In this document: positions 29,251-37,792 of the stretch, piece by piece
Layout: every line of letters begins with the position of its first letter
How positions within the stretch are numbered: position 1 is the stretch's first letter
Assembly (NCBI GenBank): GCA_020851235.1
Contig: JADZDD010000005.1
Span: forward strand, 50,703 to 114,702
From: Burkholderiales bacterium
GTDB lineage: Bacteria; Pseudomonadota; Gammaproteobacteria; Burkholderiales; Casimicrobiaceae
Direction: 5' to 3'
Length of the DNA stretch: 64,000 bases
Translations under genes and position numbers: made by a program
Notes under the pieces: generated by a model
What the model was told of the DNA's origin: nothing
Seen by the model: the letters and a program-made list of their open reading frames with translations, nothing else
Databases searched by the model: none

Positions 29251-30126
29251 TCAGGCGCCAACCGCCACCTGCCGAGTGTCGCGTGCGGGAACGCCTGCAC
29301 TCCGGAAACGCGAAACCGTTGCGTCGCTCACATCGACGCTGTCACCGGGTTCAAGCATCACGACCTTGGCGCGCGGGGCGGCGCGCTGTGCCGCCGCCGC
29401 GAATTCCGACCACGGCCGCGAGGTGGCGCCCATCATCGCGTGCAGCGCGTCGTGCGGCGGGTACAGGAGAATGAGCTTGGGATCGAGCGCCTTGACGCCC
29501 CGGAACACATCCTCGGTGAAATCGAGCTGCATCCCGCCGAGCAGGACGTCGGTGCGGGCACCGCGTGCGAGCGTCTCGATCTCGGCGTCGGTCATCTTGC
29601 TGTTGAACCCTTCGTTGTAATTGAGGACCGTCATGCCGTCCGGCAGGGTCAGGCGGTAGCCGGTGTAGGGTGCGTGAAACGGCGCCTGCGTCGCACTGTG
29701 CCAGGCCCACGCGAGCTGCGTGAAATTCCCCTTGAGCACCGACTTGGTGACCGACTTCACGAGATTGACGTCGCGGTGCTTCCACGCGAACGCATCGACG
29801 CGAAAGCCAGGGAGCTCCTTCGTCTGCCCCGCTTCGAGTGTCGCCAACTGCTCCTTGCCGATGTGGTTGCGCCGGTGCAGGAAGCGCGTGACGGCCTCGG
29901 GCCCGAGGACGAGCGCCTTCGTCTGGCGCGCGATTTCCGGGACATCGAGGAAGTGCTCCTCGTGGCCGTGGGTCACGGCGATATACTTGGCCGGCCCGAA
30001 GTCTTCGGCAGTGAACCATTGCACCCCGCAGTACTCGCGGTAGAAGGGGTCGAACAGAAAGATGCCGTCGGGGGTCGTCACCGACAACGACGACCAGCCG
30101 AAGTAACGAATCGTGCAGGGTTTCAT
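29251..30126 (-). CDS. Metallo-beta-lactamase-fold hydrolase
   Basis: A 291-residue protein of the metallo-beta-lactamase fold, closest in style to the UlaG-like/beta-lactamase-superfamily group. It starts CTIRYFGWSSLSVTTPDGIFLFDPF, and has the metal motif H53-G-H55-E-E-H58 in YIAVTHGHEEHFLD, a later AFAWKHRDVN segment and the YPPHDALHAM segment near the end that could supply another His. The open frame extends upstream, but the ATG at 30126 has AAGGAG seven bases before it and begins the conserved domain. It is divergent from a LysR gene and lies between the two dctP paralogues, so it may act on the imported compound. Substrate unknown. Confidence 0.82.
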   Translation of the reverse strand: MKPCTIRYFGWSSLSVTTPDGIFLFDPFYREYCGVQWFTAEDFGPAKYIAVTHGHEEHFLDVPEIARQTKALVLGPEAVTRFLHRRNHIGKEQLATLEAGQTKELPGFRVDAFAWKHRDVNLVKSVTKSVLKGNFTQLAWAWHSATQAPFHAPYTGYRLTLPDGMTVLNYNEGFNSKMTDAEIETLARGARTDVLLGGMQLDFTEDVFRGVKALDPKLILLYPPHDALHAMMGATSRPWSEFAAAAQRAAPRAKVVMLEPGDSVDVSDATVSRFRSAGVPARDTRQVAVGA

Positions 30127-30299
30127 GGAGGCTCCTTGATGTTGCCTGAGGCGGCGCGAGGCGCCGGGGGTCCGCGTGACGCCGAAGCGGTGCGACCTCG
30201 CCGACCACCGCGTCATGCCGCCATTATTGGCCGGCGCGCGCCCCCTGGCCATGCAGCGGCAGTCATAGCCGATATGCGCGGCCCGTTCCCTTCACTGCC

Positions 30300-31184
30300 A
30301 TGCTCGACCAGCGGATCCGCTATTTCCTGACGATCGCCGAGACGGGCTCACTGTCCGAAGCTGCCGAGCGCCTCGGGCTGTCGCAATCGGGATTGAGCCG
30401 TCAGTTGAAGCTCCTCGAGGACCACCTCGGGCGGCCGCTTTTTGCGCGCACCGGGCGTGGCGTCGTGCTCAACGACATCGGCAAGCGGCTCGATGCTGCC
30501 GCACGGCCGGCGTTCGAGGCGATCGATGCGACGCTCGAGATGCTGCGCACCGAGTTCGGCGTCGTGCAAGGGTCGCTACGCATCGCCATGGTGCATACGT
30601 TGAGCCTGTATTTCCTGCCGCCGCTTCTCGCACAGTTCCATGCAAGCCACCCCGGGATCAATACGTATCTGCTCGGTCGAGGGTCGCCCGAAGTCGTCAA
30701 TCTCGTTGGCACCGGCAAGGTCGACCTGGGCTTCGTCTACGACGTGGCGGTCACGATCGATGGGCTCGACGTCGAGCGCCTGTTCGAGGAGCGCATGTGT
30801 CTCGTGCATCACCGCGACACCGCGGTCGACGTGCCGACCGACGCCGGACCACCCTGGAGCGCGCCGCTCATCACGTTCCCGAAGTACTACGCGCTGCGCC
30901 AGATGCTGCATCGCGCACAGTTGGACCGACACGTCGTGGCGGAGGTCGAGACCGTCGATACGATGTTGCGCCTCGTGTCGTGCAAGCTCGGCGTGTGCGT
31001 GTTGCCCGACCTCATTCCGGATTCAGAGTTCGAGCACCTCCAGCTCGAACGCACGCCGATCTCCTTGCCGGACCTGCGTCGCTGGGTCGTTGGCATCCGC
31101 CGCCGCGACGCGAAGCCCGCACTTGCAGGGGCGCACCTGATGGCGCTCGCCAAGGCGTGGCGCACGACGCGCGCGACCCCCTGA
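30300..31184 (+). CDS. LysR-family transcriptional regulator
   Basis: A 294-residue LysR regulator. The N-terminal winged helix (residues 1-65) reads QRIRYFLTIAETGSLSEAAERLGLSQSGLSRQ and LEDHLGRPLFARTGRGVVL. The effector-binding domain begins near residue 90 (GSLRIAMVHTLSLYFLPPLLAQF). It is divergent from the metallo-beta-lactamase-fold gene, with a 173-base gap between start codons, and upstream of the second dctP on the same strand, the classic layout of a LysR regulator controlling its neighbours. Effector unknown; no operator could be picked out confidently in the 30127-30299 gap. Confidence 0.92.
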   Translation: MLDQRIRYFLTIAETGSLSEAAERLGLSQSGLSRQLKLLEDHLGRPLFARTGRGVVLNDIGKRLDAAARPAFEAIDATLEMLRTEFGVVQGSLRIAMVHTLSLYFLPPLLAQFHASHPGINTYLLGRGSPEVVNLVGTGKVDLGFVYDVAVTIDGLDVERLFEERMCLVHHRDTAVDVPTDAGPPWSAPLITFPKYYALRQMLHRAQLDRHVVAEVETVDTMLRLVSCKLGVCVLPDLIPDSEFEHLQLERTPISLPDLRRWVVGIRRRDAKPALAGAHLMALAKAWRTTRATP

Positions 31185-31305
31185 TCCGACCCCAACGTCG
31201 TTGGTGCTGCGCCGCTGCGCCAGACCCCTCGCGCACCGTCCGTCGCCTGCCCGCGCCGACCCGTCGCAACGCCCAAAAAAGGTCGCACGCGGCGCATTTT
31301 GTATT

Positions 31306-31316
31306 GCTAGAATCGC
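31306..31316 (+). promoter_or_regulatory. Candidate promoter element of dctP paralogue 2
   Basis: The 11-mer GCTAGAATCGC (TAGAAT at 31308-31313) is identical to the one upstream of the first dctP and lies 128 bases before this gene's start. No good -35 at the proper spacing. The rest of the 31185-31444 gap shows no gene. Confidence 0.5.
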
Positions 31317-31444
31317 GGCGATTTTGCAACCCGCGCACGACGTTGCCGATGCTCTTGCGAGTGGCAGTGGGGTGCGAATGGCGGGTGCGAACTCGACCCG
31401 CGTCGCCGGTCCAAGGCGGCCTCATTCATTGAAGGAGGAATCGG

Positions 31445-32554
31445 ATGGAACGTCGTTCATTCGTCAAGCATGCCGGGCTCGCGGGAATCCTCGCCGCCGG
31501 ATCGGCGCCCGTGTATGCCCAGGCGCAGCCCGAGGTCAAGTGGCGCCTTGCATCGAGCTTCCCCAAGTCGCTCGATACGATCTTCGGTGCTGCCGACGTC
31601 GTCTCGAAGCGGGTCTCCGCAGCAACCGACGGCAAGTTCCAGATCCAGGTCTACGCCGGTGGAGAAATCGTGCCGGCCTTCGGCGTGGTCGACGCGGTGC
31701 AAAACGCCACGGTGCAGTGCGCGCACACCGCGCCGTATTACTTCTTCGGCAAGGACCCGACGTTCGCGTTCGGCTGCGCGCTGCCGTTCGGCTTCAACGC
31801 GCGCCAGCAGAATGCGTGGATGTACCACGGCGGCGGCATTCAGTTGATGCGCGAGTTCTACAAGGACTACAACATCTACAACTTCCCCGCCGGCAACACC
31901 GGTGCGCAGATGGGCGGCTGGTTCCGCAAGGAGATCAAGACCGTCGAAGATCTCAAGGGCCTCAAGATGCGTGTCGGCGGCACCGGTGGCCTGCCGCTGC
32001 AAAAGCTCGGCCTCATCCCGCAGCAGATTCCCGGCGGCGACATCTATCCGGCGCTCGAGAAGGGCACGATCGACGCTGCCGAGTGGGTGGGCCCGTACGA
32101 CGACGAGAAGTTGGGCTTCTACAAGGTCGCCAAGAACTACTACTACCCGGGCTGGTGGGAGGGTGGTCCCGAACTGTCGCTCTTCGTCAACATGAAGGCG
32201 TTCGATGAACTGCCGAAGAGCTACCAGGCGATTCTCGAGTCCGCGGCCGCCGAAGCGAACATCGACATGCTCGCGAAATACGATGCGCTCAATCCACCCG
32301 CCTTGCGGCGACTCATCGCCAACGGCGTCCACCTGCGGCCGTTCTCCAACGAGATCATGGCCGCGTGCTACAAGGCCACCGGCGAGGTCTACGACGAGAT
32401 CGCGAGCAAGAACACCAAGTTCGCGAAGATCTACGGTCCGTGGAAGGAGTTTCGCGCGAACCAGGTCGAATGGTTTGCCGTGGCCGAGAACCGCTTCGAC
32501 AACTTCATGATCGCCGCACAACGCGCGGGCCGCGCCGCACCCGCGAAGAAGTGA
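31445..32554 (+). CDS. dctP: TRAP transporter substrate-binding protein DctP, paralogue 2
   Basis: A 369-residue TRAP binding protein, paralogous to the one at 27959-29065. It has the same twin-arginine-like N-terminus (MERRSFVKHAGLAGILAAG), cleaved after VYAQA, the HTAPYYFFGKDPTFAFG segment, LKMRVGGTGG with the expected ligand Arg, and AAEWVGPYDDEKLGFYKVAK. Differences from the paralogue cluster in a few places: CAHTAP for ACHTAP, GPELSLFV for GTEFDMLV, and the segment around residue 275, which could alter ligand choice. AAGGAGG lies eight bases before the ATG. It follows the LysR gene. A 9-bp GC hairpin follows the stop. Confidence 0.93.
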   Translation: MERRSFVKHAGLAGILAAGSAPVYAQAQPEVKWRLASSFPKSLDTIFGAADVVSKRVSAATDGKFQIQVYAGGEIVPAFGVVDAVQNATVQCAHTAPYYFFGKDPTFAFGCALPFGFNARQQNAWMYHGGGIQLMREFYKDYNIYNFPAGNTGAQMGGWFRKEIKTVEDLKGLKMRVGGTGGLPLQKLGLIPQQIPGGDIYPALEKGTIDAAEWVGPYDDEKLGFYKVAKNYYYPGWWEGGPELSLFVNMKAFDELPKSYQAILESAAAEANIDMLAKYDALNPPALRRLIANGVHLRPFSNEIMAACYKATGEVYDEIASKNTKFAKIYGPWKEFRANQVEWFAVAENRFDNFMIAAQRAGRAAPAKK

Positions 32555-32562
32555 TCGTCGGA

Positions 32563-32584
32563 GGGCCCCGCGCCGGCGGGGTCC
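32563..32584 (+). terminator. GC-rich hairpin after dctP paralogue 2
   Basis: GGGCCCCGC (32563-32571) pairs with GCGGGGTCC (32576-32584) through nine base pairs (one G-T) and a four-base loop, 9 bases after the stop. There is no T-run after it, so it may need Rho or act as a stabilising 3' structure. Confidence 0.5.
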
Positions 32585-32615
32585 CGAAGCGCCGGGGAGC
32601 GTGCCGCGAGCACGC

Positions 32616-34277
32616 TCACCCGTCGAGCTTGCGTACCGCGTTGAACATCGCCCACGACCAGTCCGCCTGCTGCTCGAGCGTCTGCGTGAAGCGGATGAGA
32701 TAGCGCGCGCTCCCCGTGTCGAGCTCGACCATGGCGCCCGCGGCGACCTTGGTCGCCGGCCCGACGAGGCTGCGCTGCATCGCCTGCCGATTGGCGGGGT
32801 GCGCCGGCAGATAGAGCCCGAAGAACGGCCGCTCGCTCATCGTACCCGGATCCGCCGCCGGCGCGACCCAGCTGCGCATCAGCACCCGCACGAGACGGCG
32901 CGACACGATCTCGGCGCCGACGGTGACCTCGTCGACCTGAAGGCGCTGCATGCGGCGCACGACCGCGAGCAGCCATAGTTCGCCATCCTTGATCGCGATG
33001 AGTTCGCCGAGCTTCGTGGGCGCCTCCTTCACCGGAGCGATGAGACGGCAGCCCGTGTCGCTGCGATCGCTCATCCGCCACGTCGACCCGCGAATGCGAC
33101 GCGAGATCGATTCGGGATTGGCATGCGGATTCACGAGCTGCGTCACCTCGTCGAAGCTTGCGGCAACACCCGGCGTGCGCGCCTGGTCGGGGAGACGGTC
33201 GATCTCGGCCACCGCGCGTGTCAGCGCGACCAGCCCCACGACGACGCGAACGTCGACATCGCTTTGCACGCGCTGTGCGCGTGGCGCCTGCGCGATCGCG
33301 TCGGGGCCGTAGAGCGAGGCGAGCCGCATGAGGAGGAGGCGCTGCTCGCGCACGGGCAGATCGCCGGCCGCGGCCACGTCGTCGTCCTTGTCGGGCAACC
33401 AGCGCAGCCGCTCGACGATGCGCGAATACACCGGGGTCGCATCGAGGCACAGCAGCCGGCCTCCGGTCGGCGCGCGGTCGCGGCGGCGCAATCCCGCGGT
33501 GCCGGCGAGATCGACGACGAACGGTGCGCCTTCCGCCGGTGGCGCGGTGAGCGCGAGCGTCGGCGCCCAGTCGCTCAACTGGCGCGCGACCCACTCCACC
33601 TGGTCCGGCGTGAAGTTGCCCGAATCGAGCCGCATGAGGAGGAGCGTCTTCACGTACTCCTGCTCGAACGACACGCCGGGCTTGGCAAAGGCGCCCACGC
33701 CGAAGACGAGCTGCTCGCGCTGCCAGCCGCGCAGACGCGCGTACTCGTACAGCTCGTGGAATTCACGCCACTGCGCGGGGATCCAGTGGCTGTAGCGGAA
33801 GAGCCGGTACTTGCCGTCCAGGCCGCGATAGTGCGCAAGCCGCACGATCACCCAGGGCAGGATGGCGCGCCAGCGCTTGTTCTCCACGCGCGGGAACCCC
33901 GCCTTGAGCGCGATCTGGTACGCGTTGACGAACGCCTTCACGAGATCGAATGCCGCGTGCCACAGGCGCGACTCGATGTTGGTGCTCGCGTGACAGTTCT
34001 GCGTGTACTGGCGCGTGAGTTCGTCGAACACCGGCTCCAGTCGGCCGTCGATGCGCAGGAGCGCCTCGACCTGACTCGCGCCCGCTTCCTTGCGCACTCC
34101 CGGAAACGTTGCAACGAGGGCGAGCGCTTCCCTTTGCACCTGCGCACTGTCCCCGGGCGGCAGGCGCGCGATCCAGCGTCCGGCATTGGCCGCACTCGCC
34201 AACGGATCGTGGAACGAACGCAGCCACGACACGACCGGCCGTGTCCGGCCCGCAGGTCGCGTGCGTGTCACCGGCAT
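32616..34277 (-). CDS. Conserved protein of unknown function, possible PilZ-like C-terminus
   Basis: I do not recognise this 553-residue protein. It has no signal peptide or membrane segment, and is rich in Arg, Leu and Trp. The N-terminal two thirds look helical, with a striking segment NCHASTNIESRLWHAAFDLV near residue 92. The C-terminal part (about 380-500) reads TWRMSDRSDTGCRLIAP, LGELIAIKDGELWLLAVVRRM and VDEVTVGAEIVSRR, whose order resembles a PilZ-type beta barrel (RxxR-like, D/NxSxxG, then a W/VGVVRW strand), though the exact c-di-GMP motif is not complete. Start: ATG 34277, two bases after the pmbA stop, so the two are cotranscribed. PilZ assignment is inference. Confidence 0.7.
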   Translation of the reverse strand: MPVTRTRPAGRTRPVVSWLRSFHDPLASAANAGRWIARLPPGDSAQVQREALALVATFPGVRKEAGASQVEALLRIDGRLEPVFDELTRQYTQNCHASTNIESRLWHAAFDLVKAFVNAYQIALKAGFPRVENKRWRAILPWVIVRLAHYRGLDGKYRLFRYSHWIPAQWREFHELYEYARLRGWQREQLVFGVGAFAKPGVSFEQEYVKTLLLMRLDSGNFTPDQVEWVARQLSDWAPTLALTAPPAEGAPFVVDLAGTAGLRRRDRAPTGGRLLCLDATPVYSRIVERLRWLPDKDDDVAAAGDLPVREQRLLLMRLASLYGPDAIAQAPRAQRVQSDVDVRVVVGLVALTRAVAEIDRLPDQARTPGVAASFDEVTQLVNPHANPESISRRIRGSTWRMSDRSDTGCRLIAPVKEAPTKLGELIAIKDGELWLLAVVRRMQRLQVDEVTVGAEIVSRRLVRVLMRSWVAPAADPGTMSERPFFGLYLPAHPANRQAMQRSLVGPATKVAAGAMVELDTGSARYLIRFTQTLEQQADWSWAMFNAVRKLDG

Positions 34278-34279
34278 CG

Positions 34280-35677
34280 TCAGCGCCCGGCGATGGTCAT
34301 GCGGTCGACGAGAATCGACCCGGTGTGACGCGAGCTGCGCCGATCGACGTCGCTGCCGACGGCGACGATGCCGCGGTACATGTCGCGCAGATTCCCGGCG
34401 ATCGTGACCTCCTCGACCGGATACGCGAGAGCCCCGTCCTCGACCCAGAACCCGGCCACACCGCGCGAGAAATCACCGGTGACGAGATTGACCCCGTGCC
34501 CCAGCTGCTCGGTGACGAACAGGCCGCGACCCATTCGCGCGAGAAGCGCCGCGAGGTCGTCGCTGCCCGATGCGAGCACGAGATTGTGGCTGCCGCCGGC
34601 GTTGCCGGTGCTCGCCATGCCGAGCTTGCGCGCCGAATACGAGCCGAGAAAATAGCCCTGCACCACCCCATCGCGCACGACGTCGCGCGCGAACGTGGCC
34701 ACGCCTTCGGCGTCGAACGGCGCGCTGCCACGTCCCCGCCGCAGGTGCGGTTCCTCGCGCAACTGGATGTGCGGTGCGAACACCTCGCGCCCGAGCGAGT
34801 CGAGGAGGAACGACGACTTGCGATAAAGGCTGCCGCCCGACACCGCCTGCACGAAGAAGCCGATGAGGTCGACCGCTTCGCTCGCCTCGAAGAGCACGGG
34901 ACACTCGCGGGTGCTCACCGGACGTGCGCCCAGGCGCCGCGCCGCCCGCTCACCAGCCATGCGCCCGACGTGCGCCGCCGATTCGAGATCCTGCGGTGCA
35001 CGCGCTGCGCTGTACCAGTGATCGCGCTGCAGCGTGCCGTCGTGCTCGCCGACGACCGTGCAACCGACGTGGTGCTGCGAACTGCGGTAGCCCCCGCAGA
35101 ATCCCGCCGTGTTCGCGTAGACGAACTCGGACTCGCCACGCACCACCGCCGCGCCTTCGCTGTTGGTGAGCCGCGGGTCGACCGCGAGCGCTGCGCGCTC
35201 GGCTTCGCGGCCCAGCGCGATCGCTGCTTCGACGGTGAGCTCCCACGGGTGGTACAGATCGAGGTCGGACCAGGTGCGCGCGAGGCGCGCAGGATCGGCG
35301 AGCCCGGCCGCCGGATCCCCCGCGGTGTAGCGCGCGATCGTCACGGCCTTGTCGACCGCGGCCGCCAGTGCGGCGGTCGAGAAATCGGCGGTGCTCGCAT
35401 GGCCGCGGCGCTGGCCCACGTACACGGTGATGCTCACCCCCCGGTCGCGATGGTAGGCGATCGTCTCCACCTCGCCGTGGCGCACGGTCACGTCCTGGCC
35501 GACACCCTGCGAAACCGCGGTCTCGGCGGCGGTCGCGCCGCGCTGCCGGGCGGCATCGAGCGTGGCAGCCGCGACGCGTTCCAACTCGGCGGTCGCGACC
35601 GGAAAGGCAGTGCGCGGCGACGTCGAGCGCGCGGCGGCAGGTGGAAGGCGCGAAGCGGCGGCAGGCGACGGGGGCAT
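34280..35677 (-). CDS. pmbA: TldD/PmbA-family metalloprotease-related protein PmbA (TldE)
   Basis: PmbA/TldE, with TldD, forms a protease that cleaves unfolded or modified peptides such as microcin B17 precursor and CcdA. The 465-residue protein has GVSITVYVGQRRGHASTADFS, ARYTAGDPAAGLADP, the GGYRSSQHHVGCTVVGE region, RECPVLFEASEAVDLIGFFVQAVSGGSLYRKSSFL split across the core, and the C-terminal GASTGNAGGSHN-like segment (here GMASTGNAGGSHNLVLASG) plus GVNLVTGDFSRGVAGFWVEDG, all diagnostic. The true start is uncertain: ATG 35677 gives a Pro/Ala-rich leader of about 25 residues before the conserved part. A TATGAT element on the minus strand near 35826-35831 is a candidate -10 in the divergent gap to darP. 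Confidence 0.93.
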   Translation of the reverse strand: MPPSPAAASRLPPAAARSTSPRTAFPVATAELERVAAATLDAARQRGATAAETAVSQGVGQDVTVRHGEVETIAYHRDRGVSITVYVGQRRGHASTADFSTAALAAAVDKAVTIARYTAGDPAAGLADPARLARTWSDLDLYHPWELTVEAAIALGREAERAALAVDPRLTNSEGAAVVRGESEFVYANTAGFCGGYRSSQHHVGCTVVGEHDGTLQRDHWYSAARAPQDLESAAHVGRMAGERAARRLGARPVSTRECPVLFEASEAVDLIGFFVQAVSGGSLYRKSSFLLDSLGREVFAPHIQLREEPHLRRGRGSAPFDAEGVATFARDVVRDGVVQGYFLGSYSARKLGMASTGNAGGSHNLVLASGSDDLAALLARMGRGLFVTEQLGHGVNLVTGDFSRGVAGFWVEDGALAYPVEEVTIAGNLRDMYRGIVAVGSDVDRRSSRHTGSILVDRMTIAGR

Positions 35678-35874
35678 CGGCAGGCGACTCGGTCATCGAA
35701 CAGGAGCGGCCGCACCTCGAGCACGCCGTCGGTCAAGGCACGTTCGTCGGCGCCACGAGAACGGTCAGACACCGAGGGCCGTGCCGCCCGCGCAGCACGA
35801 CGCACCCGGCCTTCGGGCTGCGGTTATCATAGCAAAGGGTTGCACGGCTGACCGCCGCCGCACCCGTCCACCCC

Positions 35875-36444
35875 ATGCGAAGAACGACGACGTCGCACGA
35901 TCTGCCCGGTACCGATGTTGCCGATGTCGCGTCGGTGGAGCGCCCGTCGAAGACGCGCCGCAAGGCGGCGATGCATGAGCTCCAGGATCTCGGGGCCGCG
36001 CTGGTGGCGCTCGATCCCGCGCGGGTGGCCGAATTCGACCTTCCCGAGCGCCTTGCCGATGCCATTGCCGAAGCGCGCGGCACGCGCAGCCACGAGGGAC
36101 GGCGACGCGCGCTGCAATACGTCGGCCGCCTCATGCGCGAGATCGACGCCGAGCCGATCCGTCATGCGCTCGCGCAGCGCGCCCGCGGACAGCCCACCGA
36201 TGCCGCCGAAGTCGCCGCCGCCGAGCGCTGGCGCGAGGCGCTCCTCGGTGACGACGACGCGCTCTCCCGCCTGGTCGACACGTTTCCCACGGCCGACCGC
36301 CGCGCCTTCGCCCAGCTCGTCCGCGATGCCCGCGTCGAGCGCACCCGCGGCGGGCCACCGCACCGCTACCGCGAACTCTTCCGTCGCCTGAAGGCGCTCG
36401 CGAGCGCGCGACCGGCCGCCGCAATCCCGCCGGAGGCGTCGTGA
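35875..36444 (+). CDS. darP: Ribosome-associated protein DarP (YjgA, DUF615)
   Basis: DarP (formerly YjgA) assists maturation of the 50S ribosomal subunit. The 189-residue protein has the family pattern KTRRKAAMHELQDLGAALVAL, AIAEARGTRSHEGRRRALQYVGRLMREID and, near the end, FAQLVRDARVERTRGGPPHRYRELFRRLK split over the last helices. Length is typical. It is divergent from pmbA (a conserved neighbourhood) and its stop overlaps the mog start. Confidence 0.95.
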   Translation: MRRTTTSHDLPGTDVADVASVERPSKTRRKAAMHELQDLGAALVALDPARVAEFDLPERLADAIAEARGTRSHEGRRRALQYVGRLMREIDAEPIRHALAQRARGQPTDAAEVAAAERWREALLGDDDALSRLVDTFPTADRRAFAQLVRDARVERTRGGPPHRYRELFRRLKALASARPAAAIPPEAS

Positions 36445-37010
36445 ACGTCGAGGCCGTCTTGCGCATCGGTCTCGTCTCGATCTCCGATCGTGCCGCGGCG
36501 GGCGTGTACGAGGACAAGGGATTGCCGGGATTGCGCGAGTGGTTCAGCGCGGCGCTCAAGACACCGTGGGAATTCGAGCAGCGCCTCATCCCCGACGAGC
36601 AGCCGGCCATCGAGCGCACGCTCATCGACCTCGTCGACCGTGACGGCTGTCACCTCGTGCTCACCACCGGCGGTACGGGCCCCGCGCCGCGCGACGTGAC
36701 ACCCGAGGCAACGCTCGCGGTCGCGCACAAGGTCCTGCCAGGCTTCGGCGAGCAGATGCGGGCCGTGAGCTTGCGCTACGTGCCCACTGCGATCCTCTCG
36801 CGCCAGGTGGGCGTCGTCCGCGGTGGCGCACTCATCTTGAACCTCCCCGGGCAGCCCAAGGCGATCAAGGAAACCCTCGACGGAATCTTTCCGGCCGTCC
36901 CCTACTGCATCGATCTCATCGGCGGGCCGTACGTCGAAACGCACGAGGCGGTGTGCAAAGCGTTCCGGCCGAAGAGTGCGCAACGCCCGTCAGGCGTTGG
37001 CGCGCCGTAG
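36441..37010 (+). CDS. mog: Molybdopterin adenylyltransferase
   Basis: Mog adenylates molybdopterin before molybdenum insertion. The 189-residue protein shows RIGLVSISDRAAAGVYEDKG, IPDEQPAIERTLIDLVD, the MoCF motif LVLTTGGTGPAPRDVTPEAT, GFGEQMRAVSLRYVPTAILSRQ, and LILNLPGQPKAIKETLDGIFPAVPYCIDLIGG split near the C-terminus, as in E. coli Mog. A GTG start at 36441 is supported by GGAGG six bases upstream and overlaps the darP stop (GTGA). Its last 21 bases overlap, tail to tail, the end of mtfA. Confidence 0.95.
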   Translation: MNVEAVLRIGLVSISDRAAAGVYEDKGLPGLREWFSAALKTPWEFEQRLIPDEQPAIERTLIDLVDRDGCHLVLTTGGTGPAPRDVTPEATLAVAHKVLPGFGEQMRAVSLRYVPTAILSRQVGVVRGGALILNLPGQPKAIKETLDGIFPAVPYCIDLIGGPYVETHEAVCKAFRPKSAQRPSGVGAP

Positions 37011-37781
37011 CTCGCCGCGCGCGGCCGGGTCCTGTCGATAGAAGCGCGCGAAGAGCGCGTAGACCTCGGGGTACTCGTCGCGCAGCAACCGCGGTTCGAC
37101 GAAGAACACCTCCGAGAGCACCGCGAAGAACTCGGCCGGACTCTCCGCGGCGTAGGGGTCGATCGCGGTGTTGGCATCGCGTGCGCTACGGCGCTCGAAA
37201 TCCGCGAACGCGCGCTGCATCGTGTCCTGCCACTCGGCAGGTGCGATCCCGGGGGGCAGCGGCGGGCAGCCATTGGCGCTGCCGTTACGCATGTCGATCT
37301 TGTGCGCAAACTCGTGGATGACGAGATTCATGCCGGCGGCGTCCCAGTCCTGGCTCGCCGCGACGTCGGCCCACGACAGGATCACCGGCCCGCGCTCCAT
37401 CGCTTCACCGGCCAACGGATCGTCGTTGACGTGCACGACGCCCGCCTCGTCCTCCCATTCCCAGCGCGGAACGAATTCGTCGGGATACACGACGACGCTT
37501 TCCCACCCCGCGTAGTAATCGGGATCGAGGTTGAGCACGAGCACGCAGGCCTGCAGCGCGATGACCACGCGCTGCAGTGGAGTCACTTCGTGGCCACCCG
37601 CGCCGACGATGCTCTTCGCATCGAGGAAGAGCACGACCTTCTCCCGCAGGCGCGCGAGCTCCGCCTCGGTGTAGATCGCAAGGAATGGCAAGGCCGCGAG
37701 TGCCCCCTCCCACATCGCATCGGGGATCGCGAGCGTGCGCAGCGCGCGACGGCGACGAAAGCGGCGGAGGGCGGCAAACAT
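36990..37781 (-). CDS. mtfA: Zinc-dependent peptidase MtfA (Mlc titration factor)
   Basis: MtfA is a cytosolic zinc aminopeptidase; in E. coli it binds the glucose repressor Mlc. The 263-residue protein has LREKVVLFLDAKSIVGAGGHEV, VIALQACVLVLNLDPDYYAGWESVVVYPDEF split through the centre, and the zincin motif H156-E-F-A-H160 in VIHEFAHKIDMRNGSANG, with a downstream glutamate in the EFFAVLSEVFF helix as third ligand. The ATG at 37781 is 11 bases after the rmuC stop. It ends inside the convergent mog gene. No mlc or ptsG gene is seen here, so the physiological partner is unclear. Confidence 0.92.
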   Translation of the reverse strand: MFAALRRFRRRRALRTLAIPDAMWEGALAALPFLAIYTEAELARLREKVVLFLDAKSIVGAGGHEVTPLQRVVIALQACVLVLNLDPDYYAGWESVVVYPDEFVPRWEWEDEAGVVHVNDDPLAGEAMERGPVILSWADVAASQDWDAAGMNLVIHEFAHKIDMRNGSANGCPPLPPGIAPAEWQDTMQRAFADFERRSARDANTAIDPYAAESPAEFFAVLSEVFFVEPRLLRDEYPEVYALFARFYRQDPAARGELRRANA

Positions 37782-37792
37782 GCGTGGGTGCG

